Virus record (IMG/VR): IMGVR_UViG_3300029987_000017
Location: 1 to 39,384 of that record
Source: a virus
Length of the DNA: 39,384 nt
Strand: one strand, 5' to 3'
Shown here: positions 1 through 6,691 of the stretch, piece by piece
Layout: every line of letters begins with the position of its first letter
Position numbering within the stretch: position 1 is the first letter of the stretch
Notes under the pieces: model-generated
The model's database searches: none
What the model was told of the DNA's origin: nothing
Seen by the model: the letters and a program-made list of their open reading frames with translations, nothing else
Program-made: the position numbers and the translations under genes

Positions 1-2
1 TA

Positions 3-65
3 GGGCTACATACAGTTAATGATATAGATAATGAAACTCTATATGAGATAAAAATAATCAAATAA
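3..65 (+). CDS. 3' end of a gene cut by the window start
   Basis: Only the last 20 codons and a TAA stop are visible, in an open frame ending 13 bases before the next start codon. The encoded tail is charged and hydrophilic (it ends YEIKIIK). Nothing more can be said about the product. The assignment rests on the downstream gene having its own ribosome-binding site immediately after this stop. Confidence 0.4.
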   Translation, partial: GLHTVNDIDNETLYEIKIIK

Positions 66-78
66 GGGGGAAATAATA

Positions 79-198
79 ATGTTAATAATTTTAGGAATAA
101 TAATAAGTTTTACAGTATTATTCGTTGTATCGCTTTGTAGACTACAAACTAAATGCGAGATTAGAGAAAATGAAATATTTAAAACATATACGAGATAA
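79..198 (+). CDS. 39-aa single-pass membrane protein
   Basis: A GGGGG-containing ribosome-binding site at 66-70 precedes an ATG by 8 bases. The protein is 39 residues: residues 2-19 are an uninterrupted hydrophobic stretch (LIILGIIISFTVLFVVSL), followed by a basic and charged tail. That is the shape of a small inner-membrane protein with one helix. No family is recognised. It is one of at least three tiny membrane proteins in this window. Confidence 0.6.
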   Translation: MLIILGIIISFTVLFVVSLCRLQTKCEIRENEIFKTYTR

Positions 199-253
199 AT
201 AAATTAATATAACAATTTTTAAGTAAAAGGGAAATTTTAAAGGGTTTTTATGT

Positions 254-309
254 TTGAAAAACGGAGTAAACTGGAGTATGAGAGAGTAAATGGAAGTTTA
301 AAAATTGAA
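254..309 (+). repeat. Upstream element, copy 1 (matches 7383-7436)
   Basis: This is a stretch with TTGAAA at 254-259, a 17-base spacer and TATGAG at 277-282, followed by the words GAGAGAGTAAATGGAAG and AAAATTGAAT. The same words recur at 7383-7436 with TTGAAA, a 17-base spacer and TATATG. The conserved spacing suggests a promoter-like module, although this copy has a poor -10 box. Confidence 0.4.
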
Positions 310-411
310 TAATCAAAACTCTCTTATAAATAAATTTAGAAAAATATTCCAAAGAAAATATTGATAACAACAAATTAATGTATTAATATTAAATATAAGT
401 AGGTGAGAAAT

Positions 412-552
412 ATGGATACAAGTAAATTATCAATTAACGTTAGTTTTGAAGAACCAGTATACATAGATAAAAATACTGTTGAAATCTATTATACGGTAGG
501 TAATACAAAACAATCTAAGCCAATAGTAGCTAAATTTAATGTACAAGTTTGA
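412..552 (+). CDS. 46-aa hypothetical protein
   Basis: ATG lies 5 bases after the ribosome-binding sequence AGGTGAG at 401-407. The 46-residue product has alternating hydrophobic and polar residues consistent with a small all-beta fold (for example VEIYYTVG) and no cysteine pairs or membrane segment. It ends at a TGA 48 bases before the next gene. No family is recognised. Confidence 0.55.
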   Translation: MDTSKLSINVSFEEPVYIDKNTVEIYYTVGNTKQSKPIVAKFNVQV

Positions 553-600
553 AAAACAGCTAAGAATAATTAATAAATTAAAAAGAATGGAGATATATAA

Positions 601-1029
601 ATGAGTGAAAAAATATTAAGTAAAGAGGACATAAAAATATTTGATGCAATGTATGATTATATAAGAACTTATCAACTTGATAAACTAAGAGATGAAATTA
701 ATGAATTTAAAACGAATCCAAATCAAACTATAGGATATCCTAAAGATTTTAATTTAGTTGAAAAATTAAAACAAGCTGGCAAAATGTCTGAATATGAATC
801 AGAAGGTAAAAGATATAGTGATTTTTATAAAAGAGTAATGAATAGAGTACATGTCGATTATGAAGAAAATAGAAAATTATTAATAAAAGAAGAGTTGGTA
901 AAGTTAAAAGATGAAGTTAATGCAGATGATAGTATTGAATTAACTGTTAGTGAGATAGAAGAATTAATTAAAATAATTGATGATATTATTAAGGAAGATT
1001 CAGTTGAAAGTTTTAAAGAAAAGAAATAA
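601..1029 (+). CDS. Hypothetical helical protein, 142 aa
   Basis: ATG follows a GGAG ribosome-binding site at 590-593. The protein is rich in Lys, Glu and Ile and looks almost entirely alpha-helical. Residues from about 85 to 142 form heptad-like charged helices (EELVKLKDEVN, EIEELIKIIDDIIKED) that may coil. No catalytic motif or family is recognised. A short imperfect hairpin (1055-1069) follows the stop. Confidence 0.7.
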   Translation: MSEKILSKEDIKIFDAMYDYIRTYQLDKLRDEINEFKTNPNQTIGYPKDFNLVEKLKQAGKMSEYESEGKRYSDFYKRVMNRVHVDYEENRKLLIKEELVKLKDEVNADDSIELTVSEIEELIKIIDDIIKEDSVESFKEKK

Positions 1030-1054
1030 ATTAAATAATCAAACAAAAGATAAA

Positions 1055-1162
1055 ACCTCCTTTTGAGGTAATTCTAGTATATCTATATTGGTATTTTAGA
1101 ATTAGTTCACAAGTGAAAATCTATGTGAATTATAAAAATATAAGGATGACTGCAAAGGCAGT
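1055..1162 (+). other. Intergenic hairpins ahead of the terminase-like gene
   Basis: The gap between 1029 and 1183 holds three small stem-loops: ACCTC/GAGGT at 1055-1069, TTCAC/GTGAA at 1106-1117 and ACTGC/GCAGT at 1149-1162. None has the U-run of a standard terminator. They may shape the leader RNA of the gene at 1183, whose ribosome-binding site (AAAGGATG) lies just downstream. Functional meaning is inference. Confidence 0.3.
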
Positions 1163-1182
1163 AAAAGAAAGGATGATATTAA

Positions 1183-1941
1183 ATGAACAGTACACAATTA
1201 GGAAAAGCAAAAGTATTTTTTACAAAAGGTGATTTTGGCAAAATGCTAAAGTTGAAAGACATTGATAATCTATACATAGGAGAAATTAAAAAGAGTCAAT
1301 ATGGAGACGAAACTATCGAAGTGGAAATAATTACATCAATGGACAATGTTACAAATAATAGAGTTAAAACTATATTTAATAATGATATAAGAATTAGTTA
1401 TAGTAGTGATATTCCAAGTGGTAAGAATTATTATTTATCTTTTGATGTATCTAGAGAAGGAACAAATTATGGAGTATTATTCGAAGAGAACAACAATTCA
1501 GAATTAAAAATAATTAGATTTATTAAAATTACTGGAAATAAGTTAGAAGATATTGCTGATAAATTGATAGAATCAATAAAAGGAATTGATAATTGTAAAA
1601 TTATTATACCAACTATAAATATAGGTCAAGCAGTTGTAGATTATCTTCAAGAAAAAGGATTTGCTAATATTGTTGAATTAGATTTAGATGATATGAGATA
1701 TATAGCTGTTAACAATGCAAAACTTATCAATGATAAAGACACATTATTTAAATTAATTCCAAACAATTGTTCAAGTGATGATATGATTGAATTTATAAAA
1801 ACATCTAGAGAACTGGATAATACAGATATTGATGTAACATGTGATGGAAGACTTAGATTTAAAAGAAAATCAATGGAAGTTACAAGTACAAGAATATGTG
1901 CAGTATTTTATGCTTTAAGTAAATTAGGGTACAAATTATAA
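1183..1941 (+). CDS. Terminase large-subunit nuclease-domain-like protein
   Basis: The C-terminal ~170 residues resemble the RNase H-like nuclease domain of phage large terminases: a first strand ending in Asp (YYLSFDVSREG, about residues 86-96), a strand plus glycine segment (IIIPTINIGQAVVDYL), and a closing helix (TRICAVFYALSKLGYKL). It is a clear paralogue of the C-terminus of the protein at 35408, which shares IIIP, GQ, the EGF/KGF segment, ELDL and the LGYKL end. The strand-2 acid expected in active terminase nucleases appears to be replaced by proline, and the usual Asp near the C-terminal helix is not evident, so it may be catalytically dead. There is no ATPase domain. A hairpin and a 23-nt repeat shared with 38209-38231 follow it. 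The fold call is moderate; activity is unknown. Confidence 0.5.
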   Translation: MNSTQLGKAKVFFTKGDFGKMLKLKDIDNLYIGEIKKSQYGDETIEVEIITSMDNVTNNRVKTIFNNDIRISYSSDIPSGKNYYLSFDVSREGTNYGVLFEENNNSELKIIRFIKITGNKLEDIADKLIESIKGIDNCKIIIPTINIGQAVVDYLQEKGFANIVELDLDDMRYIAVNNAKLINDKDTLFKLIPNNCSSDDMIEFIKTSRELDNTDIDVTCDGRLRFKRKSMEVTSTRICAVFYALSKLGYKL

Positions 1942-1967
1942 ATAAATGGGTTATTTATAGGTAATGT

Positions 1968-2003
1968 GGGAAGTATAATTGCTTCCCTTAAATTTGAAAA
2001 TAA
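1968..2003 (+). repeat. Hairpin and 23-nt direct repeat, copy 1
   Basis: GGGAAG (1968-1973) pairs with CTTCCC (1982-1987) around an 8-base loop. Positions 1981-2003, which start with GCTTCCCTTAAATTTG, are identical to 38209-38231, where a hairpin also forms. The hairpin could be a weak terminator for the terminase-like gene. The identical arm and tail 36 kb away indicate a duplicated junction. Confidence 0.65.
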
Positions 2004-2050
2004 TTAACTTTATATGGTTTGGCAATAAATTAATAGAAGAAGGTGCAGAC

Positions 2051-3466
2051 ATGAAAATAGGGAATTTAGAAGTGTATGGGATTATATACAGAATAACAAA
2101 TATTGTTAATGGCAAAGTTTATATTGGACAAACCGCACAAGAAGGTGGTTTTTATAAAAGATATAATTACAAAGGTACAGGAATTGAAAGAGTATATAAT
2201 TACCATAAAGGTAGATTAAAAAGAAAATTAGACGCAAATAAACATTTATTAAGTTCTATAAAAACACATGGATTTAAAGCTTTTGAAATAGTAGAAGTAT
2301 TTGATATTGCTTTTTCCCAAGAAGAATTAAATATCAAAGAGCAATGTTGGATTTCTTATTATGATTCTGATAATAGGAAATATGGATACAATAAAAATAT
2401 TGGCGGTGGAAGTGGTTGTGGATTTCAACATACTGAGGAATCTAAAAATAAAAATAGAATATCTAAATTGGAAGTATCTTTACCTGTTATATGTGTTAAC
2501 ACAAATGAAACCTTTTTATCACTTAAACAAGCTGGTAAAAAATATAATATAGACAGAAAAACAATTAGTTTAGCATGTAAAGGAGAATATAGATATGCAG
2601 GATTAAATCCAATTACAGGTGAAAAAATGGTATGGATGTACTTAAATGATTATACAATACATAAAGCGGAAGAACGAATGGAAGATATAGAACTAAATGT
2701 ACAATTTAAAAAGGTAGTTTGTCTTAACAATAGAAAAATATTTTTAAGTATAGGTGATGCCAATACCTATTGTGGTTTTAGAAAAGACAGTGGAACGATA
2801 GGAAAATGTTGCAGGGGATTACAATCAACATCGGGTAGATTTCCTGATGGAACAAGATTGATTTGGGCTTATTATGAAGATTATATACATATGACAGATA
2901 TAGATATTCAAAATAAAATAAATAGTATTAAAAAAATGAATATAGAAAATTATATTAAAAAAGAAGTTAAGAAAAAAGTGATTTGTACAACATTTAATAT
3001 TGTTTTTAATTCTATCGCAGGAGCTGGGAAATTTTATCATATAGATAATGCTCATATAGGAAATTGTTGTCAAGGGAAACAAAAATATAGTGGAAAACTA
3101 TTTGATGGAACAAAATTACAATGGAAATACATAGAAGATTTAACTCCTGAAGAATACATAAAATATGATATAGAAAACAAATTAAAAGAATTGTATAATC
3201 AAGATTATACATATGATTCAAAAACAATTGTATATTGTAAAGAAAAATATGTTTGCGTTACTACAAATAAAAAATTTAATACGATTAAAGAAGCAGGAGA
3301 ATATTACAAAATAATATCTTATAGACATATAAACTCATGTTGTAATGGAACAAGAATTTATTGTGGTAAATTAGAAGATGGAACACCTTTGAAATGGAAA
3401 TATTCTGATGAATACATAAAACAAAAAGAATTATTACATAATGAAAATTTAGGACAAGCAATTTAA
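2051..3466 (+). CDS. GIY-YIG homing-type endonuclease with four NUMOD1-like repeats
   Basis: Residues 8-26 carry the GIY-YIG signature (GIIYRI and VYIGQT), so this is a divalent-metal endonuclease of the free-standing or intron-encoded homing class. The C-terminal two thirds contain four copies of a ~55-residue DNA-binding repeat. Each has a Cys-x-(N/T) strand, a phrase like F-S-I-x-x-A-G-x-Y, a Cys-Cys or Ala-Cys turn, and a closing W-x-Y-x-x-(D/E)-(Y/L). ATG 2051 is chosen because AGAAGGTG precedes it by 6 bases; the longer upstream frame has no ribosome-binding site and runs through the hairpin repeat. At 471 residues it is long for the class because of the four repeats. It sits directly after a terminase-like gene, a common homing target. 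Confidence 0.9.
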   Translation: MKIGNLEVYGIIYRITNIVNGKVYIGQTAQEGGFYKRYNYKGTGIERVYNYHKGRLKRKLDANKHLLSSIKTHGFKAFEIVEVFDIAFSQEELNIKEQCWISYYDSDNRKYGYNKNIGGGSGCGFQHTEESKNKNRISKLEVSLPVICVNTNETFLSLKQAGKKYNIDRKTISLACKGEYRYAGLNPITGEKMVWMYLNDYTIHKAEERMEDIELNVQFKKVVCLNNRKIFLSIGDANTYCGFRKDSGTIGKCCRGLQSTSGRFPDGTRLIWAYYEDYIHMTDIDIQNKINSIKKMNIENYIKKEVKKKVICTTFNIVFNSIAGAGKFYHIDNAHIGNCCQGKQKYSGKLFDGTKLQWKYIEDLTPEEYIKYDIENKLKELYNQDYTYDSKTIVYCKEKYVCVTTNKKFNTIKEAGEYYKIISYRHINSCCNGTRIYCGKLEDGTPLKWKYSDEYIKQKELLHNENLGQAI

Positions 3467-3514
3467 TACATAATAAATAAATTAAAATAAATTAAAATAA
3501 ATAATAATAAAACA

Positions 3515-3549
3515 AGGTATATAATTTCAATATTATGGTATAATAATAT
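3515..3549 (+). promoter_or_regulatory. Promoter-like repeat, copy 1
   Basis: AGGTATATAATTTCAA leads into ATGGTATAATAAT, which contains a perfect TATAAT at 3539-3544. Nearly the same sequence, with a one-base indel, occurs at 4412-4446 upstream of another gene. No standard -35 box is at 17 bases, so an extended -10 or an activator-dependent promoter is possible. It would drive the gene at 3598. Confidence 0.5.
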
Positions 3550-3597
3550 TATAAGATTCGAAATTAAAGTAAATGCAATTAAAAGGAGATAGAGAAT

Positions 3598-4308
3598 ATG
3601 ATAATTAAAAAAACTGAAAGTAAGGAATTAGAACAACTAGTAAAGAAGGTAATAAACAAAACGCCAATGAAGAAGAAATACGGGTTAGTAGATAAAGATG
3701 TTACTATTATAGAATGTTATGATTCAAGAACATTTTTTAAATGTGAAGATAGTGAATTTACTATAAGAATGTGGAACATAGAAAATATAAATGGTGGTAA
3801 ACAAGGAAGAGTTCAATGGACATTGTTTTTAGATGTTCCAGATGAAGAAGGAAGTCATGGAGAAGAATTAAGTTACGGAGTTAGCTTGGTTGATTATAGT
3901 GAGCCACAAATGGAATTCAGGGATTATACGTGCAATATAAATAGGACATATAATATAGGAATAATGACTCATGATTTTTTCTACGCCGAAGGTTCAATTA
4001 ATGATAGATTTAAAGAATTTTTAAATAGTAAATATGATGGTAAAACAGAAAATTATATTAAGCCATACGGTAGCACTGGCAATGACGGGAAATATATTAC
4101 ATCATTTTGCTTTAATATAGGGGTGTATAGCAATAAAGAACATAACAAATGTATAAATTCAATCAGTGTAGATTTCATGAAAGATGAAGATTATATCTAT
4201 AGTCTATATAAGAGTTTTAATGGATGTAAAACTAAAGATGGTTATGAGTTATTAAACAACATTATTGAATTTATGGATAATAATTTTAAAGTTGTAAAAA
4301 CTGCTTAG
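3598..4308 (+). CDS. Hypothetical protein, 236 aa
   Basis: ATG follows AAGGAGAT by 8 bases. The product has mixed alpha/beta character, with an aromatic-rich central part (QGRVQWTLFLDVPDEEG, about residues 68-84) and a hydrophilic C-terminus. No signal peptide, membrane helix or catalytic signature is seen. It is preceded by a TATAAT-containing promoter repeat and followed by a GAGAAGG/CCTTCTC hairpin, so it may be a single-gene transcription unit. No family is recognised. Confidence 0.75.
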   Translation: MIIKKTESKELEQLVKKVINKTPMKKKYGLVDKDVTIIECYDSRTFFKCEDSEFTIRMWNIENINGGKQGRVQWTLFLDVPDEEGSHGEELSYGVSLVDYSEPQMEFRDYTCNINRTYNIGIMTHDFFYAEGSINDRFKEFLNSKYDGKTENYIKPYGSTGNDGKYITSFCFNIGVYSNKEHNKCINSISVDFMKDEDYIYSLYKSFNGCKTKDGYELLNNIIEFMDNNFKVVKTA

Positions 4309-4312
4309 AGGT

Positions 4313-4363
4313 GAGAAGGCAATATACCTTCTCTGATCTTATATTAAGAGTTTTATAAAACTC
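4313..4363 (+). terminator. Hairpin plus 16-bp palindrome after the 236-aa gene
   Basis: GAGAAGG (4313-4319) and CCTTCTC (4327-4333) form a perfect 7-bp stem with a 7-base loop. A perfect palindrome, GAGTTTTATAAAACTC, follows at 4348-4363. The first is a plausible transcription terminator with a poor U-tract. The second could be an operator or a second stem. Confidence 0.5.
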
Positions 4364-4411
4364 ACATGCTATAAGAATGATAATAAATTAATATAAACAG
4401 TATTAATAAAT

Positions 4412-4446
4412 AGGTATATTAATTGCAAATTAATGGTATAATAGTA
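4412..4446 (+). promoter_or_regulatory. Promoter-like repeat, copy 2
   Basis: AGGTATATTAATTGCAA is followed by AATGGTATAATAG with TATAAT at 4437-4442. It aligns with 3515-3549 over its whole length with one indel and few mismatches. An AAATTAATATAAA box lies just upstream (4385-4397). The following gene starts at 4474, about 30 bases downstream, as expected for a promoter. Confidence 0.55.
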
Positions 4447-4473
4447 ATATGGGATTTGAAAGGGTGTGGTTAT

Positions 4474-4701
4474 ATGTATTTATATAAATTAATTTTACAA
4501 AAAGAAAAGACAAGTGAGATTATATATCTTTTAAATGATCAATACATAACCAATGATGCATTTAATAAAATCTGTGATATTGTAATCAAAGAATGCAAAA
4601 TAGGTGATGAAATTGAAAAAGATAATTTTTTAGAAGAAATACAATGGAATTATGGTTTTAGAGTAACTAAAATAGAATGTGAGAATACAATTAGTTTATA
4701 A
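4474..4701 (+). CDS. Hypothetical protein, 75 aa
   Basis: ATG 4474 lies downstream of the AAAGGGTGTGG ribosome-binding region. The longer TTG-initiated frame from 4423 is rejected because it starts inside the promoter -10 region. The product (starting MYLYKLILQKEK) is a small mixed alpha/beta protein with no recognised family. It has three cysteines but no CxxC pair. Confidence 0.6.
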   Translation: MYLYKLILQKEKTSEIIYLLNDQYITNDAFNKICDIVIKECKIGDEIEKDNFLEEIQWNYGFRVTKIECENTISL

Positions 4702-4725
4702 ATAATTAGAAGGTGGTATGAAAAT

Positions 4726-4869
4726 GTGATAATAGTATCATTTAGTAATGAAGAGATTATTGAAGCTATTAAAAATGAGGTTGAAAATAAAGTATCTTAA
4801 TTTAATGAAGACAGAAATGTTTTTAGTAAATTAACAAAAATCAAGAATGTGGCTATGACTAGGTTGTAG
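4726..4869 (+). pseudogene. Possible decayed small gene running into a noncoding element
   Basis: After AGAAGGTGG, a GTG at 4726 opens 24 codons (starting with IIVSFSNEE) closed by TAA at 4798-4800. The same frame then stays open for 22 more codons to a TAG at 4867-4869, inside the conserved element at 4851-4871. Either this is a 24-aa peptide or a small gene broken by a stop. The evidence is weak: length and frame continuity only. Confidence 0.25.
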
Positions 4870-4871
4870 CC
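4851..4871 (+). other. 21-nt conserved noncoding element, copy A
   Basis: The core CTATGACTAGGTTGTAGC is flanked so that GGCTA and TAGCC can pair as a 5-bp stem. It matches 34971-34991 at 19 of 21 positions and 30721-30741 at 18 of 21. All three copies lie within about 200 bases upstream of a short gene. Role unknown; possibly a structured leader RNA or a protein-binding site. Confidence 0.55.
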
Positions 4872-4972
4872 TTTTAATTTTCGCTAAAATCCAAATAAAA
4901 TTTGCATTTTAAGTTGATATTTATTTTCAATTAGCAAAATGTAAATAATTAAATAAATTAATAGAATTACTA

Positions 4973-5001
4973 TTGCATTGATTGGAAGTTTATGCTAATA
5001 T
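4973..5001 (+). promoter_or_regulatory. Sigma-70-type promoter for the 86-aa gene
   Basis: TTGCAT at 4973-4978, a 17-base spacer and TAATAT at 4996-5001. The predicted transcript start would be near 5008, immediately before the leader box ACAAATTAATATAAA and the AGGAG site of the gene at 5043. Confidence 0.45.
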
Positions 5002-5042
5002 TAGTTTAGACAAACAAATTAATATAAAAAGGAGAGATTAAA

Positions 5043-5303
5043 ATGGGATTCTTAGATTTAAAATATCAGATTGAAACACAGTTAATAATGTATGATGATA
5101 TTATTAAAAGATTATCACAAGAGTTCAATGTTGGAGAAACATATTTAAAAAAACTATGTAAAGATATAAATATTAAAACATCGAACTCTTATGCTATGGT
5201 TTTAAATTTAGTTTATACTGAATTATCTAATGGACTAAATATAAATCAAATAATAATTAAATATAATTTAAAAGAACAAATAAAAAAGGAGAAAAAATTA
5301 TGA
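5043..5303 (+). CDS. Hypothetical protein with possible helix-turn-helix, 86 aa
   Basis: ATG follows AAGGAGAG by 7 bases. Residues 20-43 (IIKRLSQEFNVGETYLKKLC) have the spacing of a helix-turn-helix, so DNA binding is possible but unproven. The rest is helical and lysine-rich. The stop overlaps the next start as ATGA, indicating translational coupling with the 88-aa protein. It heads a unit with its own promoter and a conserved upstream element. Confidence 0.65.
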   Translation: MGFLDLKYQIETQLIMYDDIIKRLSQEFNVGETYLKKLCKDINIKTSNSYAMVLNLVYTELSNGLNINQIIIKYNLKEQIKKEKKL

Positions 5304-5566
5304 AATTAAATAAAATCAACAATAATGAATTACAAGTAGGAAATATAGTTTATAGTAATTATACAGAAAAATATTACATAGTAGGATGTTTACCAAGAAT
5401 CATAAATGAGGATATGTCAAAATTTGCTTTGATTAGATTTGATGGTACAGGTTATTTCTATTTAAGTAATACAATAGAAGAGATTGTTAATAAAATGAAT
5501 ATGGATGGTGGAGAAACTGAGGCTTATAAAGTATTAGATTATGAAATTTATTTAAAACATGATTAA
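5300..5566 (+). CDS. Hypothetical protein, 88 aa
   Basis: Its ATG overlaps the stop of the preceding gene by four bases, so the two are translationally coupled. The N-terminus (LQVGNIVYSNYTEKYYIVG) resembles short SH3-like beta folds that begin with a V-G-x-x-V phrase in many phage proteins. No catalytic residues or cysteine clusters are seen. No named family is recognised. Confidence 0.7.
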   Translation: MKLNKINNNELQVGNIVYSNYTEKYYIVGCLPRIINEDMSKFALIRFDGTGYFYLSNTIEEIVNKMNMDGGETEAYKVLDYEIYLKHD

Positions 5567-5643
5567 ATGTAAGTCATTTTAAAAGTGATAGTTTAAATGA
5601 TTAAATAAGATTAAAATATATAATTAAAAGGAGAATGATTAAA

Positions 5644-6120
5644 ATGAAAAAATTAGAATTTGGTTATAATTGTAAGGATATTGTTACAGGATTTGAGGGG
5701 ATTTTAAAAGGTAGAGCTAAATTCATTACTGGATGTGATAGAGTTGAGTTGATAAGTGGAAAAGAATCTGAATGGGTAGATGCTCCAACACTTAAATTTT
5801 TAGATGAAGGTGTATATAAAGAATTAGAAGAAAATAGTTCTTGTAATAAATATGATGATATTGATCAGGCACTATATGAATTTGGTATGTTGGCAAAAGA
5901 TAAGATAACAAATTTCCAAGGGAAAATAATAACAATATCAATTAGTATAACTGGAGATATTTCTTATGGATTATCACCTGAATTTGCAAAAGAAAGTAGG
6001 AATAATGATGCTACTTGGTTTGATGAAGGAAGAATTGAAATTATAGATACAAAAAGGGACGAAATAAAAACTGATGGAAAAAGAACTGGTGGGGCAGTAC
6101 CTAATTTAAGATGTAGATAA
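5644..6120 (+). CDS. Phage protein with two tandem D-x-I/V-T-G/N-F domains, 158 aa
   Basis: ATG 5644 is preferred over ATG 5635 because the latter lies one base from the AAGGAG site. The protein seems to contain the same small beta domain twice: residues 7-33 hold DIVTGFEGILKGRAKFITGC, and about 79-110 hold DKITNFQGKIITISISITG. Each begins with Asp-x-(I/V)-T-(G/N)-F-x-G. This domain is common in phage hypotheticals, typically ending in a phrase like WFDE-x-R, which is present here near residue 128. Function unknown. The C-terminal tail is Gly/Arg-rich. Confidence 0.7.
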   Translation: MKKLEFGYNCKDIVTGFEGILKGRAKFITGCDRVELISGKESEWVDAPTLKFLDEGVYKELEENSSCNKYDDIDQALYEFGMLAKDKITNFQGKIITISISITGDISYGLSPEFAKESRNNDATWFDEGRIEIIDTKRDEIKTDGKRTGGAVPNLRCR

Positions 6121-6171
6121 ATGACGTGTTTTAAGGGGAATGGTTATCAATTAGAAAGGATAGGATTAATT

Positions 6172-6396
6172 ATGAATTTAACAAGAATGTATTTATATGA
6201 GATTGATAATTTAGATATTACAGAAATTAAAAGAAAAGGAATTAAAAAAGCTTGTGAAAAACAAATACCTAAAGCAATTCAATTTGATGAAAATGATTTA
6301 AATATTTGCCCTGTATGTAAGAAACATGTGGAGACTGATGATAAATATTGTAAGAATTGTGGTCAAAGAATTATATTAGATCTAATAAACGAGTAA
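6172..6396 (+). CDS. Zinc-ribbon protein, 74 aa
   Basis: The C-terminal half has a four-cysteine zinc ribbon: CPVC, then 12 residues, then CKNCGQ. The N-terminal half is a short charged region. ATG 6172 is chosen because AGAAAGGATAGG precedes it; the in-frame ATG at 6121 has no ribosome-binding site. Similar small zinc proteins are frequent in large phages and may bind nucleic acid or protein; the role here is unknown. Confidence 0.65.
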   Translation: MNLTRMYLYEIDNLDITEIKRKGIKKACEKQIPKAIQFDENDLNICPVCKKHVETDDKYCKNCGQRIILDLINE

Positions 6397-6410
6397 TAGG
6401 AAGGTGAATT

Positions 6411-6668
6411 ATGATATTTAAAATCAAAGAAAAAGAAAAACATAAAGTTGGCGATAAGAAAACAACTAAGAGATTTGCTATATTACCAACCAAAATAAAT
6501 TCAACAACTATAGTATGGTTAGAAAAATATTTTATACAATATGAATTAAGCAAGAATTTGAGGATAGAAAATTTTCAATGGTGTAACTATGAACATTGGA
6601 AAGAAATAGATAGATGGATAGAAAAACAAATTAAAATAAATATAGACAAGCAACGAGAAAAGTTGTAA
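6411..6668 (+). CDS. Hypothetical basic protein, 85 aa
   Basis: ATG follows AGGAAGGTG by 5 bases. The product is lysine-rich with several aromatic residues (FQWCNYEHWKEIDRW near residues 53-67). The segment TKRFAILPTKINSTTIVWLEKYF resembles the basic phage hypotheticals found next to zinc-ribbon genes. No family or active site is recognised. Confidence 0.65.
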   Translation: MIFKIKEKEKHKVGDKKTTKRFAILPTKINSTTIVWLEKYFIQYELSKNLRIENFQWCNYEHWKEIDRWIEKQIKINIDKQREKL

Positions 6669-6691
6669 AATAATATTCAAGGAGGGGTAAT

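Noticed and set aside
858-1046. Open frame on the reverse strand overlapping the 142-aa gene
   Set aside because: It is the antisense of a well-supported + strand gene and has no ribosome-binding site. The same reasoning was applied to other reverse frames such as 2825-3082, 20229-20525 and 33020-33457.
1055-1069. Intrinsic terminator after the 142-aa gene
   Set aside because: The stem is only 5 bp and no U-tract follows, so it is listed only as part of a group of leader hairpins.
1941-2051. Group I intron around the terminase-like gene and GIY-YIG endonuclease
   Set aside because: The nuclease-like frame ends normally with LGYKL and stop, as does its paralogue. No split exon continues after the endonuclease and no P7-like core was recognised. 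A free-standing enzyme is more likely.
4423-4701. TTG start 4423 for the 75-aa gene
   Set aside because: It lies inside the promoter-like repeat at 4412-4446, ahead of the -10 box, so it cannot be translated from that transcript. ATG 4474 has a good site.
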